From: JAUIAI01 sp049680625
Lineage (GTDB): Bacteria > Pseudomonadota > Gammaproteobacteria > Burkholderiales > Burkholderiaceae_E
NCBI GenBank assembly: GCA_049680625.1
Contig: JBAUID010000116.1
Span: forward strand, 1 to 64,000
Direction: 5' to 3'
DNA: 64,000 bases
Shown here: positions 54,714 to 63,716 of the stretch, piece by piece
Layout: each line of letters opens with the position of its first letter
Position numbering within the stretch: position 1 is the first letter of the stretch
Translations under genes and position numbers: made by a program
The notes under the pieces: generated by a model
What the model saw: the letters and a program-made list of their open reading frames with translations, nothing else
Databases searched by the model: none
Told to the model about the DNA's origin: nothing

Positions 54714-55172
54714 TTACGATCGGGTGCGATACATGCCCATGCCTTTGACCCGCATAACAACTTCGTCATGTTGGTTGAACACTTCCCAGGTGGTATTTAT
54801 CACTCCACGATCGGGCTTAGACTCAGAACGACGGGTGGAATTAATAATCGCTTTGCCACGCAGCTTGTCACCGGGGCGGACCGGAATCAGCCAGCGAATT
54901 TCGTCCAGCCCGGGGGATCCCATACTTGATTTGTGGGCAACAAAGCCGTCAACCATCATGCGCATCATGATGGAACCGGTCATCCAGCCACTGGCGATCA
55001 ATCCGCCAAAATGGCTCTCGCGTGCGGCTTGCGGGTCGATGTGGAAATACTGCGGGTCGTACTTGCTGGCAAATTCAATGATTTCTTCTTCCGTCACTTC
55101 GTAACTACCGAAGTGAATTTCTTCACCGGCAACATAATCTTCGAAATAGCGGTCTTTAACGGGTACGGTCAT
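54714..55172 (-). CDS. MaoC-like dehydratase domain protein
   Basis: Hot-dog fold enzymes of this type hydrate enoyl-CoA. The product has YFEDYVAGEEIHFG at the start and the catalytic-type segment ASKYDPQYFHIDPQAA, with ESHFGGLIASGWMT after it. The ATG at 55172 gives 152 residues, the normal length; an open frame to 55448 runs antisense to apt and is rejected. It is divergent from apt. Confidence 0.88.
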   Translation of the reverse strand: MTVPVKDRYFEDYVAGEEIHFGSYEVTEEEIIEFASKYDPQYFHIDPQAARESHFGGLIASGWMTGSIMMRMMVDGFVAHKSSMGSPGLDEIRWLIPVRPGDKLRGKAIINSTRRSESKPDRGVINTTWEVFNQHDEVVMRVKGMGMYRTRS

Positions 55173-55287
55173 TAGAGTCAGTTGTTGGTTGGGATGGTCG
55201 TATTTTGCCTGTAAGTTGACCGATTGCACGGCTGCAGACATCAGATACACTGGCAGGATCGTTGCCGGGCCTGTTGGCCAGACTGTT

Positions 55288-55905
55288 ATGACTGAATCAT
55301 CTTCTACCCGACCAGGCTTACATATCCCAACTAGCCCAACTAGCCCAACTAGCCCAGCCGTCTCGCCAATTAATACCGAATTTTTGCGTAATGCGATTCG
55401 CACGGTTCCTAACTGGCCCGAGCCAGGGGTACAGTTTCGCGATATCACACCATTGTTGCAAGATCCGCGTACTTTGCGCGTATTGGTGGATTCATTTGTG
55501 CACCGTTACATGAACACTAACCTCGATCTGGTTGCCGGTATTGATGCGCGCGGATTCATCCTTGGGGCAATTGTTGCCTACGAGCTGAACCTGGGTTTTA
55601 TTCCGATTCGAAAGAAGGGCAAATTGCCATTCGACACAATTTCCGAAGAATATCAACTTGAATACGGCAGTGCGACCGTCGAAATGCATGCCGACGCAGC
55701 CGGAAGCGGTGATCGAGTCCTGCTGATTGACGACTTGATCGCTACCGGTGGCACCATGCTGGCTGGCAAAACACTGCTTGAAAGATTGGGCGCCAAGGTT
55801 GTCGAAGGTGCCGCTATTGTTGATCTGCCAGATCTTGGCGGGTCGGCGAAGTTACGTGCGTCAGGTCTGGATTTATTTGTTTTGGTTGAATTCGATGGAA
55901 ACTAA
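55288..55905 (+). CDS. apt: Adenine phosphoribosyltransferase with an expanded N-terminus
   Basis: Apt salvages adenine to AMP using PRPP. The PRPP-binding motif is VLLIDDLIATGGTM, and NLGFIPIRKKGKLP is also typical. From the ATG at 55288 the product has 205 residues. About 28 residues before the normal start are extra and contain three TSP repeats coded by a 9-bp tandem repeat. It overlaps hslR by 11 bases, starting an operon with hslR, a phosphatase and an SDR gene. Confidence 0.92.
   Translation: MTESSSTRPGLHIPTSPTSPTSPAVSPINTEFLRNAIRTVPNWPEPGVQFRDITPLLQDPRTLRVLVDSFVHRYMNTNLDLVAGIDARGFILGAIVAYELNLGFIPIRKKGKLPFDTISEEYQLEYGSATVEMHADAAGSGDRVLLIDDLIATGGTMLAGKTLLERLGAKVVEGAAIVDLPDLGGSAKLRASGLDLFVLVEFDGN
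55331..55357 (+). repeat. 9-bp in-frame repeat in apt
   Basis: CTAGCCCAA occurs three times in a row (55331-55339, 55340-55348, 55349-55357, the last with one change), coding a Thr-Ser-Pro run at the apt N-terminus. Confidence 0.9.
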
Positions 55906-56335
55906 ACCTGCACCCGAAGTTCGGGTTGATAAATGGTTGTGGGCCGCACGCTTCTTTAAAACGCGGTCGCTGGCGCAAACCGCACTGGAAAACGGCCGGG
56001 TCTTGATTGGCGGTGCCCGGGTTAAGCGGGCGCGCAACGTTCAGCTTGGTGATGAGATCCTGATCCGAATTGGCGATGTTGAACGTACCGTGATTGTCCA
56101 GGCGTTATCCGCACAGCGCGGCGGTGCAAAAGTTGCGCAATTGCTCTACGAAGAGACGGCGTTATCGGTTGCGCAGCGTGAACAACAACGGTCTAACCGG
56201 AAACTCTTTACCGATCCGGCCTCTGCGATCGCCGCAGGCCGTCCGACCAAGCGTGATCGGCGCCGTATATTGCAGATTCAGGGGCATGATACTGCGCCGG
56301 ATGAGGTACCAGGGCCGCAAGGAGACGGGTTATGA
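55895..56335 (+). CDS. hslR: Ribosome-associated heat-shock protein 15 (S4 domain)
   Basis: Hsp15 binds free 50S subunits carrying nascent chains. The S4 domain lies at residues about 9-70 (RVDKWLWAARFFKTRSLAQ, NGRVLIGGARVKRARNVQLGD). The ATG at 55895 overlaps apt by 11 bases; an earlier frame would lie within apt. The 146-residue length fits. Its last four bases overlap the next gene. Confidence 0.93.
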   Translation: METKPAPEVRVDKWLWAARFFKTRSLAQTALENGRVLIGGARVKRARNVQLGDEILIRIGDVERTVIVQALSAQRGGAKVAQLLYEETALSVAQREQQRSNRKLFTDPASAIAAGRPTKRDRRRILQIQGHDTAPDEVPGPQGDGL

Positions 56336-56904
56336 TGACTATTCGTTTTTTTCTTCTGACATTACTGTGTTCTGTTTCTTTTTCCGCTGGTGCGCAAGTA
56401 CCAGTGCTATCCATGGAGCAAGCGGCCGCCCGGGTGGTGGATGGCGGATTTGTCTTGATGATGCGCCATTCGACTACCGTGCCGGGTTTTGGCGATCCAC
56501 CGCAGTTCACCATTGGCCAGTGTGAAACCCAGCGCAACCTGTCTGATGCCGGGCGCAGTCAGGCGCAGGCTATTGGTAAGCGCTTGCGCGATGCGGGAAT
56601 TCACATAGCCCAGGTTCGAAACAGCCAGTGGTGCCGGTGTCGCGAGACGGCAGAGCTGGCGTTTGGCAAGACAACTGACTGGCCGGCGCTAAATTCTTTT
56701 TTTGCTGACCGAAGCACGGAACCCGCGCAGACAAGTCGCCTGCAGGCGGCGGCCAGATCTTTGCCTGCGAAGGATAACGTTATGTGGGTCACACATCAGG
56801 TCAATATCAGTGCCGCCCTGGGTACGTTTGCCGGCCAGGGAGAAATTGTTGCCGCGCAGGTCAGGGACGGAAGCTTGCAACCCGTATTCCGAATCGCACC
56901 ATGA
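56332..56904 (+). CDS. Exported histidine phosphatase family protein
   Basis: A signal peptide (residues 1-21, FFLLTLLCSVSFSAGAQ) is followed by the branch-1 phosphatase motif: the usual RHG is here RHS (MMRHSTT). The second catalytic His is in WVTHQVNI. A Cys-rich segment (QWCRCRETAEL) follows the usual RCRET pattern. The 190-residue length is normal. It is coupled to hslR and to the SDR gene by ATGA overlaps; the link between these functions is not clear. Confidence 0.85.
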   Translation: MMTIRFFLLTLLCSVSFSAGAQVPVLSMEQAAARVVDGGFVLMMRHSTTVPGFGDPPQFTIGQCETQRNLSDAGRSQAQAIGKRLRDAGIHIAQVRNSQWCRCRETAELAFGKTTDWPALNSFFADRSTEPAQTSRLQAAARSLPAKDNVMWVTHQVNISAALGTFAGQGEIVAAQVRDGSLQPVFRIAP

Positions 56905-57650
56905 GCCGGCCAGTTGTCTTGATCACCGGCGCAAGTCGTGGCATTGGCGCCGCCATAGCTATTGATGCCGCCCGCGAAGGCTACGATGTGGCGTTCAGTT
57001 ACCACAGCAACAAAGAAGCGGCTGATGTCGTAGTGTCTGCGGTGGCCGACCACGGTAGCCGCGCCATCGCCGTGCAGGCTGACAACGCTAACGAAGGTGA
57101 TCTGCTGGCATTGTTCGAGCAAGTCGATCAACAGTTCGGGCGGCTGGACGCACTGGTAAACAACGCCGGCATTGTTGCCCCATCAAGACCGTTTACAACT
57201 TATTCCGTTCAGCGTATGCAACAAATTTTCAACACAAATATTCTGGGCGCCTTTATTGCGGCACGCGAAGCCGTGCTTCGCCTGTCAACCCGAAGTGGCG
57301 GCCAGGGCGGTTCAATCATTAATATTTCTTCGATTGCTGCCCGAGCCGGTGCGGCCAATGAATACATCGACTATGCGGCCAGCAAAGCGGCGCTTGATGC
57401 TATGACGACCGGCCTTGCCAAAGAAGTGGCCGATCAGGGCATCCGGGTCAATTCCATACGCCCCGGCCTTATACATACGGACATCCATGCCAGTGGCGGT
57501 CGCCCGGACCGGGTTAACGAACTGAGTGCCGGCATACCGATGCAGCGAGGTGGCCAGGCCAGTGAGGTTGCCGATACCGCAATATGGTTGATGTCGAAAC
57601 GGGCGAGTTACGTCACCGGCGCCTGTATCGATGTCAGTGGCGGCCGTTAG
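56901..57650 (+). CDS. Short-chain dehydrogenase/reductase
   Basis: The cofactor motif TGASRGIG is at residues 9-16, NNAG follows near 88 and the catalytic Ser-Tyr-Lys set is in ISSIAARAGAANEYIDYAASK. The ATG at 56901 overlaps the phosphatase by four bases; the longer frame from 56784 is within that gene. The 249-residue length is typical. It resembles FabG-like reductases, but the substrate is not clear. Confidence 0.93.
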   Translation: MSRPVVLITGASRGIGAAIAIDAAREGYDVAFSYHSNKEAADVVVSAVADHGSRAIAVQADNANEGDLLALFEQVDQQFGRLDALVNNAGIVAPSRPFTTYSVQRMQQIFNTNILGAFIAAREAVLRLSTRSGGQGGSIINISSIAARAGAANEYIDYAASKAALDAMTTGLAKEVADQGIRVNSIRPGLIHTDIHASGGRPDRVNELSAGIPMQRGGQASEVADTAIWLMSKRASYVTGACIDVSGGR

Positions 57651-57726
57651 TAATTCACGAGTCCACGAATCCACAAATCTTCGTTTGACAATCCGTGTCG
57701 CCACCGCACGCTGGCAACGAGCTCGT

Positions 57727-58980
57727 TTATCGGTTGCTCGTGGACGGCAGGTTGCGCCACATTGGCCGCCACCATGGCCACGTTAAGCCAGTGACCAGTA
57801 AACCGGCCAAAGCGGATCCGGCGGCGGTATTTGGGGCACCATAAATTTCTGCGAGTTGTCCCACTGCAAGGAATCCAAGCGGGCCAATGCCAATGCACAT
57901 TGTCATAAACCCCATTGCCTGACTGCGCATACCCGCTGGCGCGATGACGTAGGTAAGTGTTGACTGCATAACGGCAAACGCTGCCTGCCCAAATCCGATA
58001 CAAAACAAAGCTGCTGCCGCTTGCGCGGGATGATTCGCATACGCAAGGAATGGCACCATCACCATAAACGCAACAACACCGCCGACGTAAATTTTTCCGT
58101 AGCGCGCTTCGCTGGCAACAATGCCAAGAACGATGGCGCCGACCAGGGCGCCGAGCCCATCAGTACTAGCGAGTAGCCCAATCCCGTCGGGACCGAGGCC
58201 AAGTTGATCGGCACCGAACACCGGCACCATACTCAGGATGGGCCACGCAAATATATTGAAAACCATCGTCAGCCACATCACGCCAATCAGGCGGGGCTCA
58301 ATGCGCAGCAGATCAAAACCCTGGGCGATACCCCGGCCGATAGAGCGTGGCGGGCCCGGTGCAATTTCATTACGGTAGCGAATGCCAAACGCAGGAAACA
58401 ATACGAGTAAATAAATAACAACTGAAAACGCCAGTGGTCCGACAATACCGTGGCTTGCCATTAGTAAGCCACCAAGCCCGGGGCCTGCCAATCGGCTGGC
58501 GTTGCTAGTGCCCACTTCAATGGCCATCGCCGTGCTTAGCCGGCCTTGGCCGGCAACTTCACCAATTGCCGTACGCCGCACCGGGTTATCTGCTGCCCAG
58601 GCAACACCGTTTATAAAACTGGCGACCGCAAGATGCCAGACCTGAAGGCTGTCATTGAAGGCAATGATGCTCAGGATCAAAGCCGTAATTAATGAAATAG
58701 TCAGAATTAGCAGTAAGGCGTTGCGCCGAATGATGCGCTCGGCAATCACGCCAAATGCTGCGCCGAACAAAGCCATCGGCACCAGCCGCAACATCGTCAT
58801 GACGGCCACCGTTAAGGTGGAGCCCGTCTGCTGATAGGTGAAGATGCCAAAGACCAGGATCTCCAGCCATCGAATCATGAAGCAACCCAGGCCGACCCAC
58901 CATAGACGCAAAAAATCGAGGTTTTTAGCGAGGGAGCCGGTCGACGCGCCTGGAGAGGTGCGGGCGGGTTGAACACTCAT
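57727..58980 (-). CDS. Major facilitator superfamily transporter
   Basis: The 417-residue product has about twelve hydrophobic segments, with the RNALLLIL-type loop after helix 2 (AERIIRRNA) and ADNPVRRTAIGE after helix 4, as in EntS-like exporters. It follows ssb on the same strand with a 90-base gap, a neighbourhood kept in Burkholderiales near uvrA. Substrate unknown. Confidence 0.88.
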   Translation of the reverse strand: MSVQPARTSPGASTGSLAKNLDFLRLWWVGLGCFMIRWLEILVFGIFTYQQTGSTLTVAVMTMLRLVPMALFGAAFGVIAERIIRRNALLLILTISLITALILSIIAFNDSLQVWHLAVASFINGVAWAADNPVRRTAIGEVAGQGRLSTAMAIEVGTSNASRLAGPGLGGLLMASHGIVGPLAFSVVIYLLVLFPAFGIRYRNEIAPGPPRSIGRGIAQGFDLLRIEPRLIGVMWLTMVFNIFAWPILSMVPVFGADQLGLGPDGIGLLASTDGLGALVGAIVLGIVASEARYGKIYVGGVVAFMVMVPFLAYANHPAQAAAALFCIGFGQAAFAVMQSTLTYVIAPAGMRSQAMGFMTMCIGIGPLGFLAVGQLAEIYGAPNTAAGSALAGLLVTGLTWPWWRPMWRNLPSTSNR

Positions 58981-59070
58981 CGCAAGAGGCGACGAGTTTG
59001 TAATGACAAATAAAGAAACCGCGGTGACCTGCCCGGCCTGCCGCGGTTTGCCAACGTTTTAATAACGAGG

Positions 59071-59586
59071 TCAGAACGGGATGTCATCGTCCATATCATC
59101 AAAGTTTGGCGGCGGACTGGACTGACTGCCGCGGCTGGAGCCGCTACCTGAGCCACCACTCGAGCCACCACCTGAGCCACCACCTGAGCCACCACTGCGG
59201 GCTGGAGCCGAATCGCGGTTGTAGCCACCACCGCCACCGCCGCCTTCTTCGCCCCGGCCGCCAAGCATCTGCATCTGGTCAGCAACAACTTCAGTGGTCC
59301 ATTGGTCTTTGCCTTCTTTGTCTTGCCACTTACGGGTTTGCAGACGCCCCTCAACGTAGACCGATCTGCCCTTCTTCAGGTATTCGCCGGCGATTTCAGC
59401 CAGTCGGTTGAAGAAAACAACCCGGTGCCAGTCGGTTTCTTCGCGGCGCTCGCCTGTGGCCTTGTCTTTCCACTGGCGGGTCGTTGCAATGTTCACATTA
59501 CAAATCGCACCGCCGTTGGGTGAATAGCGGGTATCCGGGTCTTTTCCCAGGTTGCCCACCAAAATAACTTTGTTAACCGATGCCAT
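59071..59586 (-). CDS. ssb: Single-stranded DNA-binding protein
   Basis: The OB-fold (residues 1-110) has MASVNKVILVGNLGKDPDTR and IATTRQWKDKATGE. A Gly/Ser-rich linker follows, coded in part by 12-bp repeats, and the conserved acidic tip is DDMDDDIPF, the docking site for partner proteins. The 171-residue length is normal. GGGAGAAAACC precedes the ATG. It is divergent from uvrA across 369 bases. Confidence 0.97.
   Translation of the reverse strand: MASVNKVILVGNLGKDPDTRYSPNGGAICNVNIATTRQWKDKATGERREETDWHRVVFFNRLAEIAGEYLKKGRSVYVEGRLQTRKWQDKEGKDQWTTEVVADQMQMLGGRGEEGGGGGGGYNRDSAPARSGGSGGGSGGGSSGGSGSGSSRGSQSSPPPNFDDMDDDIPF
59147..59194 (-). repeat. 12-bp in-frame repeat in the ssb linker
   Basis: Four copies of CCTGAGCCACCA (forward-strand reading; 59147-59158, 59159-59170, 59171-59182, 59183-59194; the second has two changes) code Gly-Gly-Ser-Gly repeats in the flexible linker. 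Confidence 0.9.
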
Positions 59587-59955
59587 GGTTTTCTCCCTTT
59601 TTCCAGCAGAAATGATAGCTGCACCCGGGCCACCCGTGCGTTTGCATAATCGGCATTCCGGGTTGGCCTTCAGGCCAGTGCGGGGATCAGCCTGGAGGCT
59701 GACCCGGATTGCCGTTGGTATTCAGCCGCCGGCCTGCTGCCTGTGGCTCGGCGGGGTGTGGTTCCGGGCCATGCGTCTGCCCCGGTTTTGCAGCTGGACG
59801 CGGTATAGTAGTCGATTGGCCTGCGGCCGTGAAACGGCGGAGTTCCCGGCGCCCCAGGACAAATTGTTGCCTGGGTTGGCAGCACGGCTTTTGAAGAAAG
59901 AGCAATGAAACAGCAATGAATGATCTATAAATGGACAGTTTACTGAAAGAGCAGC
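59587..59955. other. 369-base divergent spacer between ssb and uvrA
   Basis: No gene is supported. The region contains several inverted repeats, such as TCAGCCT/AGGCTGA (59687-59702) and a CCAGG...CCTGG dyad (59854-59874). No LexA box of the enteric CTGT-N8-ACAG form was found, although uvrA and ssb are SOS genes in E. coli. The last bases hold the weak uvrA ribosome-binding site. Confidence 0.6.
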
Positions 59956-62900
59956 GTGACTAAAAAGGAATCAGCACCAGCCGGTGAGATACCGGCAAGT
60001 CGACACCGGGCGCAGCAGCCCGATGCGCAGGCCGCGGGCCTTCCTGGCCTGGCAGAGTCATCTTTGGTCGCGCAGCAGATTCGGATTCGCGGCGCACGGA
60101 CGCACAATTTAAAGAATTGTTCGCTCGATATTCCCCGTAACCAGATGGTGGTGGTTACCGGGATATCCGGCTCTGGCAAATCATCGCTTGCTTTTGATAC
60201 CTTGTACGCGGAAGGGCAGCGTCGCTATGTAGAGTCTTTGTCCGCTTATGCAAGACAGTTCTTGCAGTTGATGGAAAAGCCCGATGTTGACCTGATCGAA
60301 GGCTTGTCGCCGGCGATATCAATCGAGCAAAAAGCCACCAGTCACAACCCACGTTCAACCGTCGGTACCGTGACTGAAATCCATGATTACCTGCGTTTAT
60401 TGTTCGCCCGGGTAGGAACCCCTTTTTGCCCGGACCATCCAGAGCACCCGCTTCAGGCACAGACGGTCTCACAAATGGTGGACTCCGTGCTGGCGATGCC
60501 AGAGGACAAACGCCTGATGATTCTGGCGCCGGTATTAAGCGCGCGCAAAGGTGAGCACCAGGACTTATTTGATGACTTACAGTCCCGCGGTTTTATCCGG
60601 GTGCGTATCCGCAGTGAGGGTAAAGGCGCAAAGTCGAAAATTGTCGAGTTGTCAGACGAGCCGCTCGAGTTGTCACGTACTCATAAACACTCTGTCGATG
60701 TTGTCGTTGATCGAATAAAGGTCAGCGCAGATGCCAAGCAGCGGCTGGCGGAATCTTTCGAAACTGCTATTAGGCTGGGTGATGGCCGGGCCGTGGTTGT
60801 TGATATCGACTCTGAAGAAGAGCATTTGTATTCCAGTAAGTTTGCCTGCCCGATTTGCAATCACTCGTTGCCCGAGCTGGAACCCCGATTATTCTCATTT
60901 AACAATCCGGCCGGCGCTTGTCCGGAATGTGATGGGCTGGGGGTTGTGCAGTTCTTTGATCCGAACCGGGTGGTTCAGTTTCCGAACCTGAGCCTGGCCA
61001 GTGGTGCAGTTAAAGGCTGGGACAGTCGAAACCAGTTTTATTATCAGTTGCTGCAAAATCTGGCGGCATTCTATAAATTTGAAATAGATACACCCTGGGA
61101 AGAGCTTCCCGAAGAGGCGCGTCAGAAAGTGTTGTACGGTTCCGGCTCAGTGAAAATACCGTTCACCTATATGAGTGAGAAAGGCCGTGCGACTGTCAAA
61201 GAGCACAGCTTCGAAGGTGTGATTAACAACTTTGAACGACGTTACCGCGAGACCGACTCGGCCAACGTGCGGGAAGAATTGTCCCGCTATATTGCGTCTC
61301 GTGGTTGCCCGACTTGTGAAGGTACCCGTCTGCGGATTGATGCCCGCTTTGTGCGTGTTGGTACCAAGCCGAATGATCGCGGAATCTGGGAAGTCTCCCG
61401 ATTCACATTGCGCGAAGCGCTTGAATGGTTCAATGGTTTGGCGCTCGAAGGTGCGAAACAAACCGTTGGGGAAAGAATCGCCAAAGAAATCATCAGCCGG
61501 TTGCAGTTTCTAAACAATGTGGGTCTGAACTACTTGTCTCTGGACCGGGCGGCCGAGACCCTGTCAGGTGGCGAAGCACAGCGCATTCGACTGGCTTCCC
61601 AAATTGGCTCTGGTTTAACTGGCGTGATGTATGTATTGGATGAACCTTCCATCGGCTTGCACCAGCGCGACAACGACCGTCTGATTGGTACGCTGAAGCA
61701 TCTTCGGGATCTCGGTAATACTGTCCTGGTGGTTGAGCACGATGAAGATGCGATCCGTTGCGCCGACTGGGTCGTTGATATGGGCCCGGGTGCTGGCATT
61801 CACGGCGGGGAAGTGATTGCCCAGGGTAGCCCAGCGCAAATAGAAGCCTGTGCCGAGTCGATTACCGGCCAGTACATGAGTGGTCGCAGAAAGATTGCCG
61901 TGCCGGCTAAGCGTAACCAGGCCGGTGAAGAGAAAATTGTTATCCATGGGGCTTGCGGACACAACCTGCGCAGCTTAACCGTTGAAATTCCGGTTGGGCT
62001 GATGGTGTGTGTTACCGGGGTGTCGGGTTCCGGGAAATCAACCCTCGTTAACGACACTTTGCATCATGCCGCTGCAAAGAAAATTTACCGTTCACAGGCT
62101 GAGCCTGCCGAACACGAAAGCATTGACGGCCTGGAGTTTTTTGACAAGGTGATTTCGGTTGATCAAAGCCCAATTGGTCGTACTCCTCGCTCCAACCCGG
62201 CAACCTACACGGGTTTGTTCACCCCGATCAGGGAGTTGTTTTGCGAAACTGCAACTGCCCGCGAGCGAGGTTACGGCCCGGGCCGATTTTCCTTTAACGT
62301 AAAAGGTGGTCGCTGCGAAGCCTGCCAGGGGGACGGCATGATCAAGGTGGAAATGCACTTTCTACCTGACGTCTACGTGCCCTGCGATGTTTGCCACGGA
62401 AAACGCTACAACCGCGAAACACTCGAAGTGCAATACAAAGGCAAGTCGATTGCCGATGTCCTTGATATGACGGTTGAATTTGCCGCCGACTACTTTGCGG
62501 CTGTACCCAATATCTCGCGCAAACTACAGACCTTGCTGCGGGTAGGCTTGGGTTACGTGCGCCTGGGCCAAAGCGCGACAACGTTGTCGGGTGGCGAAGC
62601 GCAGCGTGTGAAGTTGTCTCTAGAGCTTTCGAAACGAGATACCGGACGGACCTTGTACATTCTGGACGAGCCCACTACCGGTTTGCATTTTCACGATATT
62701 GATATGTTGTTGTCGGTATTACATGAGCTTCGTGACAACGGTAACACCCTGGTTGTTATTGAGCACAATCTGGACGTCATCAAAACGGCGGATTGGATTA
62801 TCGACATGGGGCCGGAAGGTGGGGCTGGTGGTGGTCAGATTGTCGCCGTCGGCACGCCCGAGGACATTTGTCAGGTGACAGAGAGTTTTACTGGTCAACA

Positions 62901-62964
62901 TCTTGCGCCGGCTTTGGCATTGGCTCCGGCTGAAGAATCAGCCGTGAAAGAACCAGTTAACTGA
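59956..62964 (+). CDS. uvrA: Excinuclease ABC subunit A
   Basis: UvrA finds DNA lesions with UvrB. Two ATPase halves are visible: Walker A TGISGSGKSSLAFDTLYAEG and, in the second half, TGVSGSGKSTLVNDT; two ABC signatures (LSGGEAQR). Zinc Cys pairs occur in CPICNHSL/CPECDGLG and CEACQGDGMIK/CDVCHGKRYN. The start is a GTG at 59956, giving 1002 residues with about 35 extra N-terminal residues compared with E. coli; a start further in is possible. Confidence 0.97.
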   Translation: MTKKESAPAGEIPASRHRAQQPDAQAAGLPGLAESSLVAQQIRIRGARTHNLKNCSLDIPRNQMVVVTGISGSGKSSLAFDTLYAEGQRRYVESLSAYARQFLQLMEKPDVDLIEGLSPAISIEQKATSHNPRSTVGTVTEIHDYLRLLFARVGTPFCPDHPEHPLQAQTVSQMVDSVLAMPEDKRLMILAPVLSARKGEHQDLFDDLQSRGFIRVRIRSEGKGAKSKIVELSDEPLELSRTHKHSVDVVVDRIKVSADAKQRLAESFETAIRLGDGRAVVVDIDSEEEHLYSSKFACPICNHSLPELEPRLFSFNNPAGACPECDGLGVVQFFDPNRVVQFPNLSLASGAVKGWDSRNQFYYQLLQNLAAFYKFEIDTPWEELPEEARQKVLYGSGSVKIPFTYMSEKGRATVKEHSFEGVINNFERRYRETDSANVREELSRYIASRGCPTCEGTRLRIDARFVRVGTKPNDRGIWEVSRFTLREALEWFNGLALEGAKQTVGERIAKEIISRLQFLNNVGLNYLSLDRAAETLSGGEAQRIRLASQIGSGLTGVMYVLDEPSIGLHQRDNDRLIGTLKHLRDLGNTVLVVEHDEDAIRCADWVVDMGPGAGIHGGEVIAQGSPAQIEACAESITGQYMSGRRKIAVPAKRNQAGEEKIVIHGACGHNLRSLTVEIPVGLMVCVTGVSGSGKSTLVNDTLHHAAAKKIYRSQAEPAEHESIDGLEFFDKVISVDQSPIGRTPRSNPATYTGLFTPIRELFCETATARERGYGPGRFSFNVKGGRCEACQGDGMIKVEMHFLPDVYVPCDVCHGKRYNRETLEVQYKGKSIADVLDMTVEFAADYFAAVPNISRKLQTLLRVGLGYVRLGQSATTLSGGEAQRVKLSLELSKRDTGRTLYILDEPTTGLHFHDIDMLLSVLHELRDNGNTLVVIEHNLDVIKTADWIIDMGPEGGAGGGQIVAVGTPEDICQVTESFTGQHLAPALALAPAEESAVKEPVN

Positions 62965-62968
62965 CACC

Positions 62969-63706
62969 TTACTTTCGATAACTGTAGCTGGCAAACGATT
63001 CGTGTACCGCCACCATCTGCTTATCGGTCAGAATCACTGGCTCCCCGATCTGCAATGCCTGCCAGTAAAGCCGGCACAGATCTTCAACTTCCGCCGCCAG
63101 GTCAAAGGCGGCTCGAATGTCTGCACCCACTGCTATTTGCCCGTGATTAGCCAGCAGACAGGCGCGTCGTCCGGCAATTGCCTGCTGCATAGCGGCGCTT
63201 AACTCCTCTGAGCCAAATAGTGCGTACGGCGCACATCGCAGATTGTTGCCGCCGGCAACGGCAATCATGTAATGAAACGCAGGCAGGCCTTCAGCCTGAA
63301 CCCGCGGCAGGCAGGCCAGGGTGGTGGCAAACGGCGAGTGCACATGAAGCACCGCCCGGGTGCCTGAGTTGCCTGGGTTGCCTGAGCCGTCTGAGCTGAG
63401 ATACAAAGTCTGATGCATCCGCCATTCAGACGATGGTTTATTGTGGCCATCAGTAACCATTGCATCGTTCTTGCCTGCCGGTTGCTTAAGCGGCATCCAG
63501 ACAATATCGTCAATCGTCATCTGGTCGTAGTGCATTGCGGACGGTGTAATCAACATGCCCGCCTCGCCACCCCGGTGCCACAAGGTACTGAGGTTTCCCG
63601 CCCGGCCAGTGTTCAAGTTGGCCGTGTTCAGCTGGCGGCAGCAATCGATGATTGCCTGCCGAAAACTGTTCTCGCTGTTTGGGGCAATCCCGCTGGCTTG
63701 TTTCAT
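62969..63706 (-). CDS. Class II aldolase of the FucA type
   Basis: Likely zinc aldolase yielding dihydroxyacetone phosphate. Glu94 (KPSSEWRMH), zinc ligands His121 and His123 (HVHSPFA) and His188 (ANHGQI) match E. coli FucA Glu73, His92, His94 and His155; HYMIAVAGGN and APYALFG also match. An insert near residue 107 comes from a 9-bp repeat. The ATG at 63706 is 10 bases after mtnA; a start at 63772 would overlap mtnA by 56 bases. Next to mtnA, the best guess is the 5-methylthioribulose-1-phosphate aldolase of the DHAP shunt; MtnB dehydratase is the less likely alternative. Confidence 0.85.
   Translation of the reverse strand: MKQASGIAPNSENSFRQAIIDCCRQLNTANLNTGRAGNLSTLWHRGGEAGMLITPSAMHYDQMTIDDIVWMPLKQPAGKNDAMVTDGHNKPSSEWRMHQTLYLSSDGSGNPGNSGTRAVLHVHSPFATTLACLPRVQAEGLPAFHYMIAVAGGNNLRCAPYALFGSEELSAAMQQAIAGRRACLLANHGQIAVGADIRAAFDLAAEVEDLCRLYWQALQIGEPVILTDKQMVAVHESFASYSYRK
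63362..63397 (-). repeat. 9-bp in-frame repeat in the aldolase gene
   Basis: Four copies of a GCCTGAGTT-like unit (63362-63370, 63371-63379, 63380-63388, 63389-63397) code the Gly/Ser/Asn-rich insert between the catalytic Glu and the zinc histidines. Confidence 0.85.
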
Positions 63707-63716
63707 TTGGTTGTTG

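Noticed and set aside
59854..59874. CCAGG...CCTGG dyad as an operator of uvrA
   Set aside because: The centre is not symmetrical and there is no known site of this form; only chance-level support.
59587..59955. LexA/SOS box between ssb and uvrA
   Set aside because: No CTGT-N8-ACAG element is present; the best candidate near 59930 keeps only one half. Betaproteobacterial LexA sites may differ, so this is not proof of absence.
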